The notes beneath the pieces were generated by a model, which was given only the letters and a program-made list of their open reading frames with translations, made no database searches and was not told the origin of the DNA. Of a stretch of DNA of 33,719 nucleotides, positions 25,106 through 31,839 are shown in pieces; position 1 is the first letter of the stretch; every line of letters begins with the position of its first letter. Source of the stretch: an uncultured Lachnospiraceae bacterium (GTDB taxonomy: Bacteria; Bacillota; Clostridia; Lachnospirales; Lachnospiraceae); contig CADATP010000022.1 of assembly GCA_902790935.1 (NCBI GenBank), forward strand, positions 1-33,719. The letters run 5' to 3'. The translations under genes were made by a program, and so were the position numbers.

Positions 25106-25204
25106 TGACACCCCAACTCCGTCCCCCTGTGTCAAAAAAATGACCCCCCACCCCCGTCCCCGGGTGTCAAAAAAATGAACCCCCATCTACGTCCCGGGGG
25201 TTCA
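25106..25204. repeat. Array of three 29-nt REP-like hairpins with a 35-base period
   Basis: Three units, 25106-25134, 25141-25169 and 25176-25204, are separated by exactly six A. Each is an imperfect palindrome around a shared core, C-N-CCGTCCC or C-T-ACGTCCC. The arms differ but stay paired: TGACAC/GTGTCA, TGAC-CCC/GGG-GTCA with one mismatch, TGAACCCCC/GGGGGTTCA. In reverse complement they contain GGGGACGG, the hallmark of hairpin repeats that are widespread in Firmicutes and thought to be spread by REP-associated tyrosine transposases. They lie just beyond the stop codon of the surface protein gene and could also slow or end transcription. Confidence 0.85.
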
Positions 25205-25220
25205 TTTTTAGGTTTATGAT

Positions 25221-28200
25221 TTATTTGTCTTTCTTAGTAACCTTTGATTTCTTTTGGTTGCCCTTGATGATACCGAAGGTTGTTCCACCGGCTACAGCAG
25301 CGGCAACTACTGCCCACCACCAATTCCAACCTTTCTTGGTTCTTACGGTGTCGATGCCCTCAGCAAGAGCAGACTTCTCATCACCGATATTCTCGGTCTT
25401 GGTATCAGTAAGTCCCTCTGCAAGAGCTGACTGCTCGTTTTCGATAGTCTCAGTATTGTCGGTATTATCACCGTCAGCATTTGCTTCTGCGGCATCTGCT
25501 TCATTATTTGCTGCTGCGCCTGCGTTACCTGCTGCATTTACATTTCCGGCTCCTGCATTACCTGCAGCTGCGTTTCCTGCTGCGTTGCCAGCGCCTGCGT
25601 TGCCTGCATCACCCACAGCAACGTTTGTTACTGCAGCGGGAATGGTCTGAGCAGCGGGAGCTACTGTATCAGCAATAGCGGCTGTTCTCTCAAGCTCTCT
25701 TATTGCTTCAACCTTTGCGTTGTACTCATTGGTAACCTCGGTAAGCTTAGCCTTAAGATTATCTCTGTCAGTCTGTGCAACAAGGAGAACCTTTTTAGCA
25801 GCCTCAAGGCTTGCAGTCCACTTATTGATGGTCTTGACATCAGCCTTTGTGAGCTCAAGCTCATTTAATTTTGTTTTTAATGACTCAACTTCTGTCTGAG
25901 CTGCACTGATCTTTTCCTCAGCCTCGCCGATCTTTGAAAGAAGTTCGGTGTACTTCGAAGCCTCACCACTTGCTTCAGCAACAAGTCTGCGGAACTCATC
26001 ATTCTTTGAATTATCAACCGCTACATAGGGGTTACTGCTATCGCCCTGGGCTCCGTCAGTCTTGTAACGATTCTGCTTATTATCCTGGTCATACTCAGCA
26101 AATAAGATGTTTCCTGTGTACCAGTTATCATTTCTGTACTCAAAGTGTGAGGTCTCGGAAGCCTGATTCCAAGTAGTTGTAGAGATTGTCTGTGCCTTTT
26201 CAACAGACGCGCTCTTAAGGATGTAGGGAAGGGCTTTGTAACCGTAGGTTGTGTAGTTTTGGGTTACTGCAGTTGCGTTATCCTTATTGTAGTTAAATAC
26301 AAGGTGCTCATCATTTACTCCGGCAGCTTCAAGTGCAGCCTGTACAGCTTCATCGGTTATAGCATCCTTTGTAGATCCATTAATGGTAACATCCTTTGAT
26401 GCATCATCGAGGTAATAGTATACGGTGTAATTGTCAATTCCATCGCCAAGAACAGTAAATCCGACATAATGCTTGCCGTCTTCGGAAAGAGAAAGCTTAT
26501 TATCTTTTATATCTTTCTCTGTAACTCCTCTTGCAAAAAGCCAGTCCTTCGTAACTGTCTTTGTTGAGAGCTTAACTACATTTGCGGTAAGAGTTCCGGA
26601 AGCTTCCAAGCCGTATTTACCATATGTGGTTTTATCTTCATCGATTTCGCCGATTATATCGTATTCTCTCTGCCAAATCTTAGATAAATCACCAAAATCG
26701 TAGTTTGCTTTTAATTCTCCCGTATAGTAAATCCACTTTAAACCATAATCAATCTCATTAGTTCTCTCAATAGTTCTCGTCTCAGTAAACTTATGGCTTC
26801 CGTAGTTTACGTTTACAGTAAATCCGGTTGTCTCAACGTTGTCGGTCTTTGAAGTCTTAACGGTTTCATATACTGCTTCGTAATCAGCATCTTCGTATTT
26901 CTTGCCGTACTCGAATGTAAAGTCTCCTGCAACGATGCTCTTGCCTTCTGTAAGTTTACCAACTTTATCCATAATATCAGCGATGAACTGTGCCTTTACA
27001 GAAGCTTCGTCTCTGCTTGAATTTTCCTGCGGAGCAAGGCTCTTTCCGGTGTATGCGGTAGTTGTAACATCAGCAGTTACAGTCTTAACAAGCTGAGGCT
27101 GATTGTTCTCGTCAAGTGCATATGAGTATGAAACGGACTCTTTTCCGATCTCTACGGTAGTACCAACTCCGCTTTTATCTCTCGTATTACTCTCGGTAAC
27201 CTTTGTATCGGTTTCTCCGGTCGCATCTGAGAGAATATACTTTGAGTACTCGTTCTCGCCGCTCTTAACGATAGCGTATCCTTCTCCAACGATGATATTA
27301 TTTTCAGCCGCATTAAGCTGTGCAAGTTCTGCCTCGGTAAGATCATGCTTATCAAGAACGATGTGCTCAACGCTTTCAAAGATAACTAATCCGCCGGCTC
27401 TTTCTTTGTTTTCATCGACTCCCTTGAAGTTAAATCTCTTAGTTACCAGTTCTTTCTTTTCGGGAGTAACGACATTTCCCTCTTCGTCTACAACAGCGGG
27501 AGTAGTTACTTCGTAAGTAACCTCGCAGTGGTTTAGTGCACTTCCCGTCTGAACTGTAACATTGTTATTCTCATATGTATAGTTTGTGTCGTTACCGAAT
27601 ATATTCCACTTAGTGCTTACGAATTTATACTGCTCGGGCTGACCTTCTTTGTTAAGACTGGGAACATAGTAAAACTCGAGGATAGCAGGAAGGAGAGCAG
27701 CGCAGTTATTCCAATAACCGGCAATGTTCGAGCCCGGTTTAAACCTGTTCTCGATTGCAGCTTCAAGCGCAGCAATGTAAGCAAATCCTTTTTCGTTGTA
27801 GCTGCTCTGAGCTGCCTCAGCATTTGTTTTAAGAGTTGCTGCCTCTTTAGCAAGGCGCTCAAGTTCCTCTTCTGCGGCTGCTGTATCGGATGCAGCAGTT
27901 GCCTTCAAGCTGTCAAGATTATCCTGAGCTGTCTTAAGATTTGCGCATGCAGTATCGTACAGACCTACTGCAGTATCATATTTTTTCTTCTCAGCTTTGA
28001 ACTCAGACTCAATCTTTTCAAAGTCTTCAGTTAACGTTTTAACGTCAGAGTCTGCTGCAGTTACAGCATCTCCGGCATTTTTCATAGCTTCGTCGGCATC
28101 TTCAACGGTTTCAGCATTTGATATATTCTCTCTTTCGGTGTCGAGGGTCTTATCGGCTTCATCAATCTTCTCGCCTACGGTCTTTTCGCCTTCGGTCTTG

Positions 28201-28784
28201 TTTTCTTCATTCATGTTAAGAAGATTTTCCGCCTTTTCTACAATGCCTTCTGCCTTTTCTTCAGCCTTATTTGCAATCTCTGCCTGGCTGTTTGCGATAT
28301 CCGCATAAGTATCGGCATCTTGGGAATTACTGATCATTCCGTTAGTTCCGCTAATTGCTTCTTTTATATCAGAAGCAATCTCTTTAAGATCTGCTTTTTC
28401 ATTTTCATCTTTATTGTCAGGAGCGGGAGTCTCCGAAGAAGCAGTTTCTTTATTAACTGCCACAGGAAGAGTTTCGTCGTTAGCTGCATTTACTGCCGTG
28501 TCGTACGCATCTACTGCAGCCTCTACGGAAGGCTTAACACCGACATCCTTTAACTCATTATCAACAACCTTTTTATCCTCAACAACTTTACCCATATTCT
28601 CAAGGGTCTCGGTAAGAGCTGATTTTGTTACTGCAGCATTTTCCTGCGTAACAGGTTCCTTTGTCTCAGGCTCGGTGCCTTCGTTTGCGGCAAAAGCCGA
28701 AAGATTCATGGAACTCGTAGCCATTACAGCTGAGATTCCGATTGTCATCGCTTTAATGATGTTTTTGTTGATAAGCTTGCTCAT
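25221..28784 (-). CDS. Large coiled-coil surface protein with C-terminal membrane anchor
   Basis: A 1187-residue exported protein. Residues 1-~32 are a signal peptide ending LSAFAAN. A long helical, Glu/Lys/Ala-rich region (~130-345) is likely coiled coil, then ~600 residues rich in Thr, Tyr and Val look like beta domains (YTVYYYLDDASKDVTINGST), then a second coiled coil (~955-1085: EEKISAAQTEVESLKTKLNE). A Gly/Asn/Ala stretch and a duplicated ENEQSALAEGLTD / GDEKSALAEGIDT motif lead to a Trp-rich membrane helix (GWNWWWAVVAAAVAGGTTFG) and a Lys-rich end. There is no LPXTG. It is probably a surface fibre or adhesin. A promoter lies at 28856-28884, and a c-di-GMP riboswitch ~400 bases upstream suggests second-messenger control. 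AAGGAG precedes the ATG. Confidence 0.82.
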   Translation of the reverse strand: MSKLINKNIIKAMTIGISAVMATSSMNLSAFAANEGTEPETKEPVTQENAAVTKSALTETLENMGKVVEDKKVVDNELKDVGVKPSVEAAVDAYDTAVNAANDETLPVAVNKETASSETPAPDNKDENEKADLKEIASDIKEAISGTNGMISNSQDADTYADIANSQAEIANKAEEKAEGIVEKAENLLNMNEENKTEGEKTVGEKIDEADKTLDTERENISNAETVEDADEAMKNAGDAVTAADSDVKTLTEDFEKIESEFKAEKKKYDTAVGLYDTACANLKTAQDNLDSLKATAASDTAAAEEELERLAKEAATLKTNAEAAQSSYNEKGFAYIAALEAAIENRFKPGSNIAGYWNNCAALLPAILEFYYVPSLNKEGQPEQYKFVSTKWNIFGNDTNYTYENNNVTVQTGSALNHCEVTYEVTTPAVVDEEGNVVTPEKKELVTKRFNFKGVDENKERAGGLVIFESVEHIVLDKHDLTEAELAQLNAAENNIIVGEGYAIVKSGENEYSKYILSDATGETDTKVTESNTRDKSGVGTTVEIGKESVSYSYALDENNQPQLVKTVTADVTTTAYTGKSLAPQENSSRDEASVKAQFIADIMDKVGKLTEGKSIVAGDFTFEYGKKYEDADYEAVYETVKTSKTDNVETTGFTVNVNYGSHKFTETRTIERTNEIDYGLKWIYYTGELKANYDFGDLSKIWQREYDIIGEIDEDKTTYGKYGLEASGTLTANVVKLSTKTVTKDWLFARGVTEKDIKDNKLSLSEDGKHYVGFTVLGDGIDNYTVYYYLDDASKDVTINGSTKDAITDEAVQAALEAAGVNDEHLVFNYNKDNATAVTQNYTTYGYKALPYILKSASVEKAQTISTTTWNQASETSHFEYRNDNWYTGNILFAEYDQDNKQNRYKTDGAQGDSSNPYVAVDNSKNDEFRRLVAEASGEASKYTELLSKIGEAEEKISAAQTEVESLKTKLNELELTKADVKTINKWTASLEAAKKVLLVAQTDRDNLKAKLTEVTNEYNAKVEAIRELERTAAIADTVAPAAQTIPAAVTNVAVGDAGNAGAGNAAGNAAAGNAGAGNVNAAGNAGAAANNEADAAEANADGDNTDNTETIENEQSALAEGLTDTKTENIGDEKSALAEGIDTVRTKKGWNWWWAVVAAAVAGGTTFGIIKGNQKKSKVTKKDK

Positions 28785-28855
28785 CTTTTCTCTCCTTTTG
28801 ATGAATATCTACTTTTATTTTTACTCAAATGTCTTTTTCATTATTGCCACAATAG

Positions 28856-28884
28856 AATATACTCGTACCCTTCGGTTATTTCAA
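28856..28884 (-). promoter_or_regulatory. Promoter proximal to the surface protein gene
   Basis: On the minus strand TTGAAA (28884-28879) and TATATT (28861-28856) are 17 bases apart. The start would lie near 28849, leaving a 65-base leader. It allows transcription independent of the riboswitch. Confidence 0.65.
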
Positions 28885-28933
28885 TCGTCTTGGGACAAAC
28901 AGCGTTTTTTAGTGATGAACGGAAAAAACCAAA

Positions 28934-28962
28934 AATCCCCCCATCTATGTCCCCGCTTATGC
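28934..28962. repeat. Worn copy of the 29-nt REP-like hairpin
   Basis: It shares CCCCCATCTAYGTCCC with the third unit of the 25 kb array (25176-25204) at the same offset, and is likewise preceded by a run of A, but the right arm is changed and no longer pairs. Confidence 0.55.
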
Positions 28963-28973
28963 CATAAAAGAAT

Positions 28974-28995
28974 AAGCGCAGCAAATGCTGCGCTT
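28974..28995 (-). terminator. Hairpin in the leader of the surface protein gene
   Basis: AAGCGCAGC/GCTGCGCTT, nine perfect pairs with a four-base loop, is followed on the minus strand by ATTCTTTTATGG. The T run is imperfect, so it is a weak terminator or a pause or stability element. Confidence 0.5.
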
Positions 28996-29100
28996 AAAAA
29001 AATGATATAAGATTCGTACCTGGCGGTATGCAAAGCGGGATTCAAAAGAGTTACAAACGTCGAAACTTTCATGATCATGCTGAGAAAATAGACTAAAGAT

Positions 29101-29133
29101 AAAAGAAAAAGTGCAAACCTTAGCCTGCACTTT
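29101..29133 (-). terminator. Terminator downstream of the c-di-GMP riboswitch
   Basis: AAAGTGCA/TGCACTTT (29108-29133), eight perfect pairs with a ten-base loop, is followed on the minus strand by TTCTTTT; counting the end of the stem this is five T, C, four T. It is ~40 bases past the aptamer and is the likely expression platform. Confidence 0.7.
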
Positions 29134-29171
29134 GAATAATCGGATGTTTAAGATTCAAAAAGAATTTGCTC

Positions 29172-29256
29172 CGACTGATTGCAACTGGCTGACATTTTGA
29201 AGTCCCTATAGCTTTGCGTCACAGGCTTTCGCCTGCTTTGCCAAGTATTATCTTTT
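29172..29256 (-). promoter_or_regulatory. c-di-GMP-I (GEMM-I) riboswitch aptamer
   Basis: The minus-strand RNA carries the conserved GEMM-I core in order: GGCAAAGC, the stem AGGC-GAAA-GCCT with the GNRA tetraloop (loop at 29227-29230), then GACGCAAAGC (29220-29211), a UAUAGGG receptor-side strand, a short variable hairpin ending UGUCAGCC, and GUUGC (29185-29181). This order and these invariant blocks match class I cyclic-di-GMP riboswitches. A terminator follows at 29101-29133, and the next gene is the large surface protein, a common type of target. Whether binding turns the gene on or off is not visible. Confidence 0.87.
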
Positions 29257-29268
29257 CCAAACGTTAGT

Positions 29269-29299
29269 AATATAAACCCGGGTGTAACCCCCAAGTCAA
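29269..29299 (-). promoter_or_regulatory. Possible promoter of the riboswitch transcript
   Basis: On the minus strand TTGACT (29299-29294) and TATATT (29274-29269) are 19 bases apart, a long spacing. The implied start, near 29262, would fall at the beginning of the aptamer, which favours it. Confidence 0.4.
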
Positions 29300-29340
29300 G
29301 AACTTTTTTCATTTTTTGCCTAAAACCTATTGCGGCCTTC

Positions 29341-29489
29341 ATCTTAGGCACAGTTTTTCCTCTTCCTAAGGCACAAAGTAGCTTCTGATGCGGCTTTTTC
29401 GGGATTATTTCAAGTAATTCAAGCCGCATATGGCGGAAAAAAGTGAGATTTTGTGCCTAAGATGCGCCGCAGACTCCGTCTTAGGCACA
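29341..29489. repeat. Nested inverted repeats and repeated CTTAGGCAC motif
   Basis: TGTGCCTAAGA/TCTTAGGCACA (29452-29462, 29479-29489) form eleven pairs. ATGCGGCTT/AAGCCGCAT (29388-29396, 29421-29429) form nine. ATCTTAGGCACAG also occurs at 29341-29353 and a variant CTAAGGCAC at about 29366. No gene or known RNA family explains the cluster. Confidence 0.55.
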
Positions 29490-29505
29490 GCTTTGGCACA
29501 GAAGC

Positions 29506-29535
29506 AAAAACAGCGTAGCTTTGATAGCTACGCTG
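29506..29535 (-). terminator. Terminator of the purE-purM-purN transcript
   Basis: CAGCGTAGCT/AGCTACGCTG (29511-29535), ten perfect pairs with a five-base loop, is followed on the minus strand by five T. It lies 65 bases past the purN stop, beyond a pair of REP-like hairpins. Confidence 0.85.
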
Positions 29536-29541
29536 TAAAAA

Positions 29542-29602
29542 TGACACAGCAACCCCGTCCCCCTGGGTCATTATGAACCCCCAACCCCGTCCCCGGGGGT
29601 CA
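29542..29602. repeat. Pair of 29-nt REP-like hairpins overlapping the purN stop codon
   Basis: Units 29542-29570 and 29574-29602 are separated by TTA. Both carry the core AACCCCGTCCCC. The second has arms TGAACCCCC/GGGGGTCA with a single unpaired base; the first pairs TGAC/GTCA with further partial pairing. The last three bases of the second unit (29600-29602) are the purN stop codon. Confidence 0.82.
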
Positions 29603-30226
29603 AAAAGCAGATATGACTTTGGTGCCGCTTACTTTAATGCGGCCGTTGGCGATGTCATCGATGGCCTTGGGGAGGATGACCCACTCAGCCTGCTCCATGA
29701 CGCGCCTTTGCAGTACTTCTGGTGTATCTCCTTCCTCCACTGCAACGGGCTTTTGGGCGATGATGGGGCCTTCGTCCATGCCTACGTTTACAAAGTGCAC
29801 CGTGGCTCCGGTAACCTTAACGCCTCTCTCAAGAGCCTTTTCATGAACTTTAAGTCCGTAGTATCCAACTCCGCAAAATGAAGGGATGAGCGAAGGGTGG
29901 ATATTTACGATCCTGTTGGAGTATTCCTTAACGAACTCCTCAGGAATCCTTACAAGGAATCCCGCAAGTACAACAAGATCGGGATCAAGTTCCTTTACCT
30001 TGTCTAAAAAGGCCTTGTTGAATTCGCTTCTTTCGGAATACTCCTTTGGAGAGAGGACGAAAGCAGGGATTCCTGCCTTCTCGGCTCTTTCTAAGCTCTT
30101 AACTCCGTAATTGTTGGAGATGACCCCGATTATTTCGGTATTTGTAATCCTTCCGTCGGCAACAGAATCAATGATCGCCTGAAGATTGGTTCCTCCGCCG
30201 GATACGCAAACAACTACTTTTAGCAT
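29600..30226 (-). CDS. purN: Phosphoribosylglycinamide formyltransferase
   Basis: Transfers a formyl group from 10-formyltetrahydrofolate to GAR, the third step of purine synthesis. The 208-residue length is normal. It opens [19 protein letters not shown] with the GAR-binding loop, and has the catalytic region [10 protein letters not shown] (Asn and His) and the aspartate in [13 protein letters not shown]. The ATG overlaps the last seven bases of purM and has AGGGTG upstream. The stop codon belongs to a REP-like hairpin, so the last residues (KVISAF) may have been set by that insertion. Confidence 0.96.
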   Translation of the reverse strand: MLKVVVCVSGGGTNLQAIIDSVADGRITNTEIIGVISNNYGVKSLERAEKAGIPAFVLSPKEYSERSEFNKAFLDKVKELDPDLVVLAGFLVRIPEEFVKEYSNRIVNIHPSLIPSFCGVGYYGLKVHEKALERGVKVTGATVHFVNVGMDEGPIIAQKPVAVEEGDTPEVLQRRVMEQAEWVILPKAIDDIANGRIKVSGTKVISAF

Positions 30227-31251
30227 ATATCAACACCCTTTTCACCGGCTACGGTCTTACCAACTACATAAGCCTTCTGACCTGCTGCCTTAATTGCTTC
30301 CATAGTCTTTTGGGCATCTGCGGGATCAACTGCAAGTACCATTCCGAGACCCATATTGTAGGTATTGTACATCATATGGTCCTCAACCTGGCCCTTCTTT
30401 TGCATAAGCTTAAAGATCGCCGGAACTTCGTAGCTGTCTTTCTCTACCTGCGCGCGTACGCCTTCAGGAAGCATTCTGGGGATATTCTCATAGAATCCGC
30501 CGCCTGTGATGTGGCTGCATCCCTTAACCTTAACGCCTGCGTCCTTGATAGCTTTCATAGCCTTAACGTAGATGATGGTAGGAGCAAGAAGAGCTTCGCC
30601 GAGAGTTGTTCCCAGCTCGTCATAATAGTTATCAAGGCTCTCCTTTGTCATATCAAAGATCTTTCTTACAAGAGAGAAGCCGTTTGAGTGAACACCGCTT
30701 GATGCGATTCCGATAAGAGTATCGCCGGGCTTGATATTCTCGCCGGTAATAAGGTCCTTTTTATCAACTACGCCAACTGAAAATCCCGCTACATCGTACT
30801 CATCCTCAGGCATAAGTCCGGGATGCTCTGCGGTCTCGCCGCCGATAAGTGCGCAGCCTGACTGCTTGCAGCCTTCCGCAACGCCCTTAACGATAGCTGC
30901 GATCTTTTCGGGATAGTTCTTGCCGCATGCGATGTAATCAAGGAAGAATAAAGGCTCACCGCCTGCGCAAGCAACATCGTTTACGCACATTGCAACAGCG
31001 TCGATTCCGATCGTGTCGTGCTTATCAAGTAAGAATGCAAGCTTGATCTTGGTTCCTACGCCGTCTGTTCCGGAGAGAAGAATGGGCTCTTCCATATCCT
31101 TGAAAGCGTTTGCGGAGAATGCTCCGGAGAAGCCTCCGATTCCGCCGAGTACTTCAGGGCGATTGGTTCCCTTAACATACTCCTTCATAAGTTCAACCGA
31201 CTTGTAGCCGGCCTCGATGTCAACACCTGACTGTTTGTAATCTAATGCCAT
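30220..31251 (-). CDS. purM: Phosphoribosylformylglycinamidine cyclo-ligase (AIR synthetase)
   Basis: Closes the imidazole ring of AIR with ATP, the fifth step of purine synthesis. The 343-residue length is normal. It has the N-terminal GGFSGAF loop, the ATP-binding [36 protein letters not shown] and [12 protein letters not shown] blocks, and the C-terminal [15 protein letters not shown]. It starts 14 bases after the purE stop, with AGGAG, and overlaps purN by seven bases, so the three are one operon. Confidence 0.97.
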   Translation of the reverse strand: MALDYKQSGVDIEAGYKSVELMKEYVKGTNRPEVLGGIGGFSGAFSANAFKDMEEPILLSGTDGVGTKIKLAFLLDKHDTIGIDAVAMCVNDVACAGGEPLFFLDYIACGKNYPEKIAAIVKGVAEGCKQSGCALIGGETAEHPGLMPEDEYDVAGFSVGVVDKKDLITGENIKPGDTLIGIASSGVHSNGFSLVRKIFDMTKESLDNYYDELGTTLGEALLAPTIIYVKAMKAIKDAGVKVKGCSHITGGGFYENIPRMLPEGVRAQVEKDSYEVPAIFKLMQKKGQVEDHMMYNTYNMGLGMVLAVDPADAQKTMEAIKAAGQKAYVVGKTVAGEKGVDIC

Positions 31252-31265
31252 TACTTTTCTCCTCT

Positions 31266-31778
31266 TTATTTATTGAGATACTCTTTGTATCCGATTTCCT
31301 GTAACTTCTTGTCCTTTGCAACAACCTGATCTTTAAGTTTTGCTGAGTAGTCCTTAATCTTTTGTAAAAGAGCCTCATCGCTTGTTGCAAGGATCTTTGC
31401 AGCAAGAAGGCCCGCATTTGCGCCGCCGTTGATAGCTACGGTAGCAACAGGTATTCCCGAAGGCATCTGAACGATTGAATAAAGCGAATCCCTTCCTCCG
31501 AGTGATGTGGTGTGCATCGGGATTCCGATAACGGGCATAGGGAAGATTGCCGCGCACATTCCGGGAAGGTGTGCTGCCATTCCGGCGCCGGCGATTATCA
31601 CCTTGAATCCTTTGCTCTCAGCGCTCTTTGCATACTCAAAGAACACATCGGGCTCTCTGTGCGCGCTGATGATGGTCATCTCATACTCGATGCCAAGCTC
31701 CTCTAAGATATCGGCAGCCTTTGCCATGATGGGCATATCTGAATCGCTGCCCATTACAATACCAACTTTTCCGCTCAT
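31266..31778 (-). CDS. purE: N5-carboxyaminoimidazole ribonucleotide mutase, class I
   Basis: Converts N5-CAIR to CAIR in purine synthesis. The 170-residue length is normal. The active-site blocks are intact: [10 protein letters not shown] at the start, the class I histidine motif [19 protein letters not shown], and a [20 protein letters not shown] segment. GGAGG precedes the ATG. It is the first pur gene; the 61 bases to the aminopeptidase gene hold no clear terminator or promoter, so it may be partly read from that gene. PurK, its usual partner, is not in the window. Confidence 0.97.
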   Translation of the reverse strand: MSGKVGIVMGSDSDMPIMAKAADILEELGIEYEMTIISAHREPDVFFEYAKSAESKGFKVIIAGAGMAAHLPGMCAAIFPMPVIGIPMHTTSLGGRDSLYSIVQMPSGIPVATVAINGGANAGLLAAKILATSDEALLQKIKDYSAKLKDQVVAKDKKLQEIGYKEYLNK

Positions 31779-31839
31779 TTGTAATGCCTCCGTAGTTTTT
31801 ATATAAAAAGTATCTTTTGCTCAGTTGTTTAACAAATAA

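Larger units (their letters stand above)
28785..29599. other. 815-base gene-free stretch upstream of the surface protein gene
   Basis: This stretch holds, read along the minus strand, the purN terminator (29506-29535), nested inverted repeats (29388-29489), a possible promoter (29269-29299), a c-di-GMP-I aptamer (29172-29256), a terminator hairpin (29101-29133), an unexplained segment (~28996-29078), a second hairpin (28974-28995), a worn REP-like copy (28934-28962) and the surface protein promoter (28856-28884). Two short open frames here (29148-29429 and 28881-29078) lack ribosome binding sites and are best explained by the RNA elements. Confidence 0.7.

Noticed and set aside
25106..25204. 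CRISPR array
   Set aside because: The regular 35-base period is hairpin units separated by A6; there are no unique spacers and the repeats themselves vary.
28881..29078. 65-residue open frame with one hydrophobic segment
   Set aside because: No Shine-Dalgarno sequence, it spans a hairpin and ends in a worn REP copy; kept only as part of an unexplained segment.
29148..29429. 93-residue open frame ending MSASCNQSEQILFES
   Set aside because: Its second half is the c-di-GMP-I riboswitch core read as protein, and it lacks a ribosome binding site. The recurrence of this peptide that I recall from Clostridia annotations would come from the conserved aptamer.
31779..31839. Purine riboswitch or PurR box in front of purE
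   Set aside because: The 61 bases hold no guanine or PRPP aptamer core and no PurR-type site, only AT-rich sequence and a ribosome binding site.
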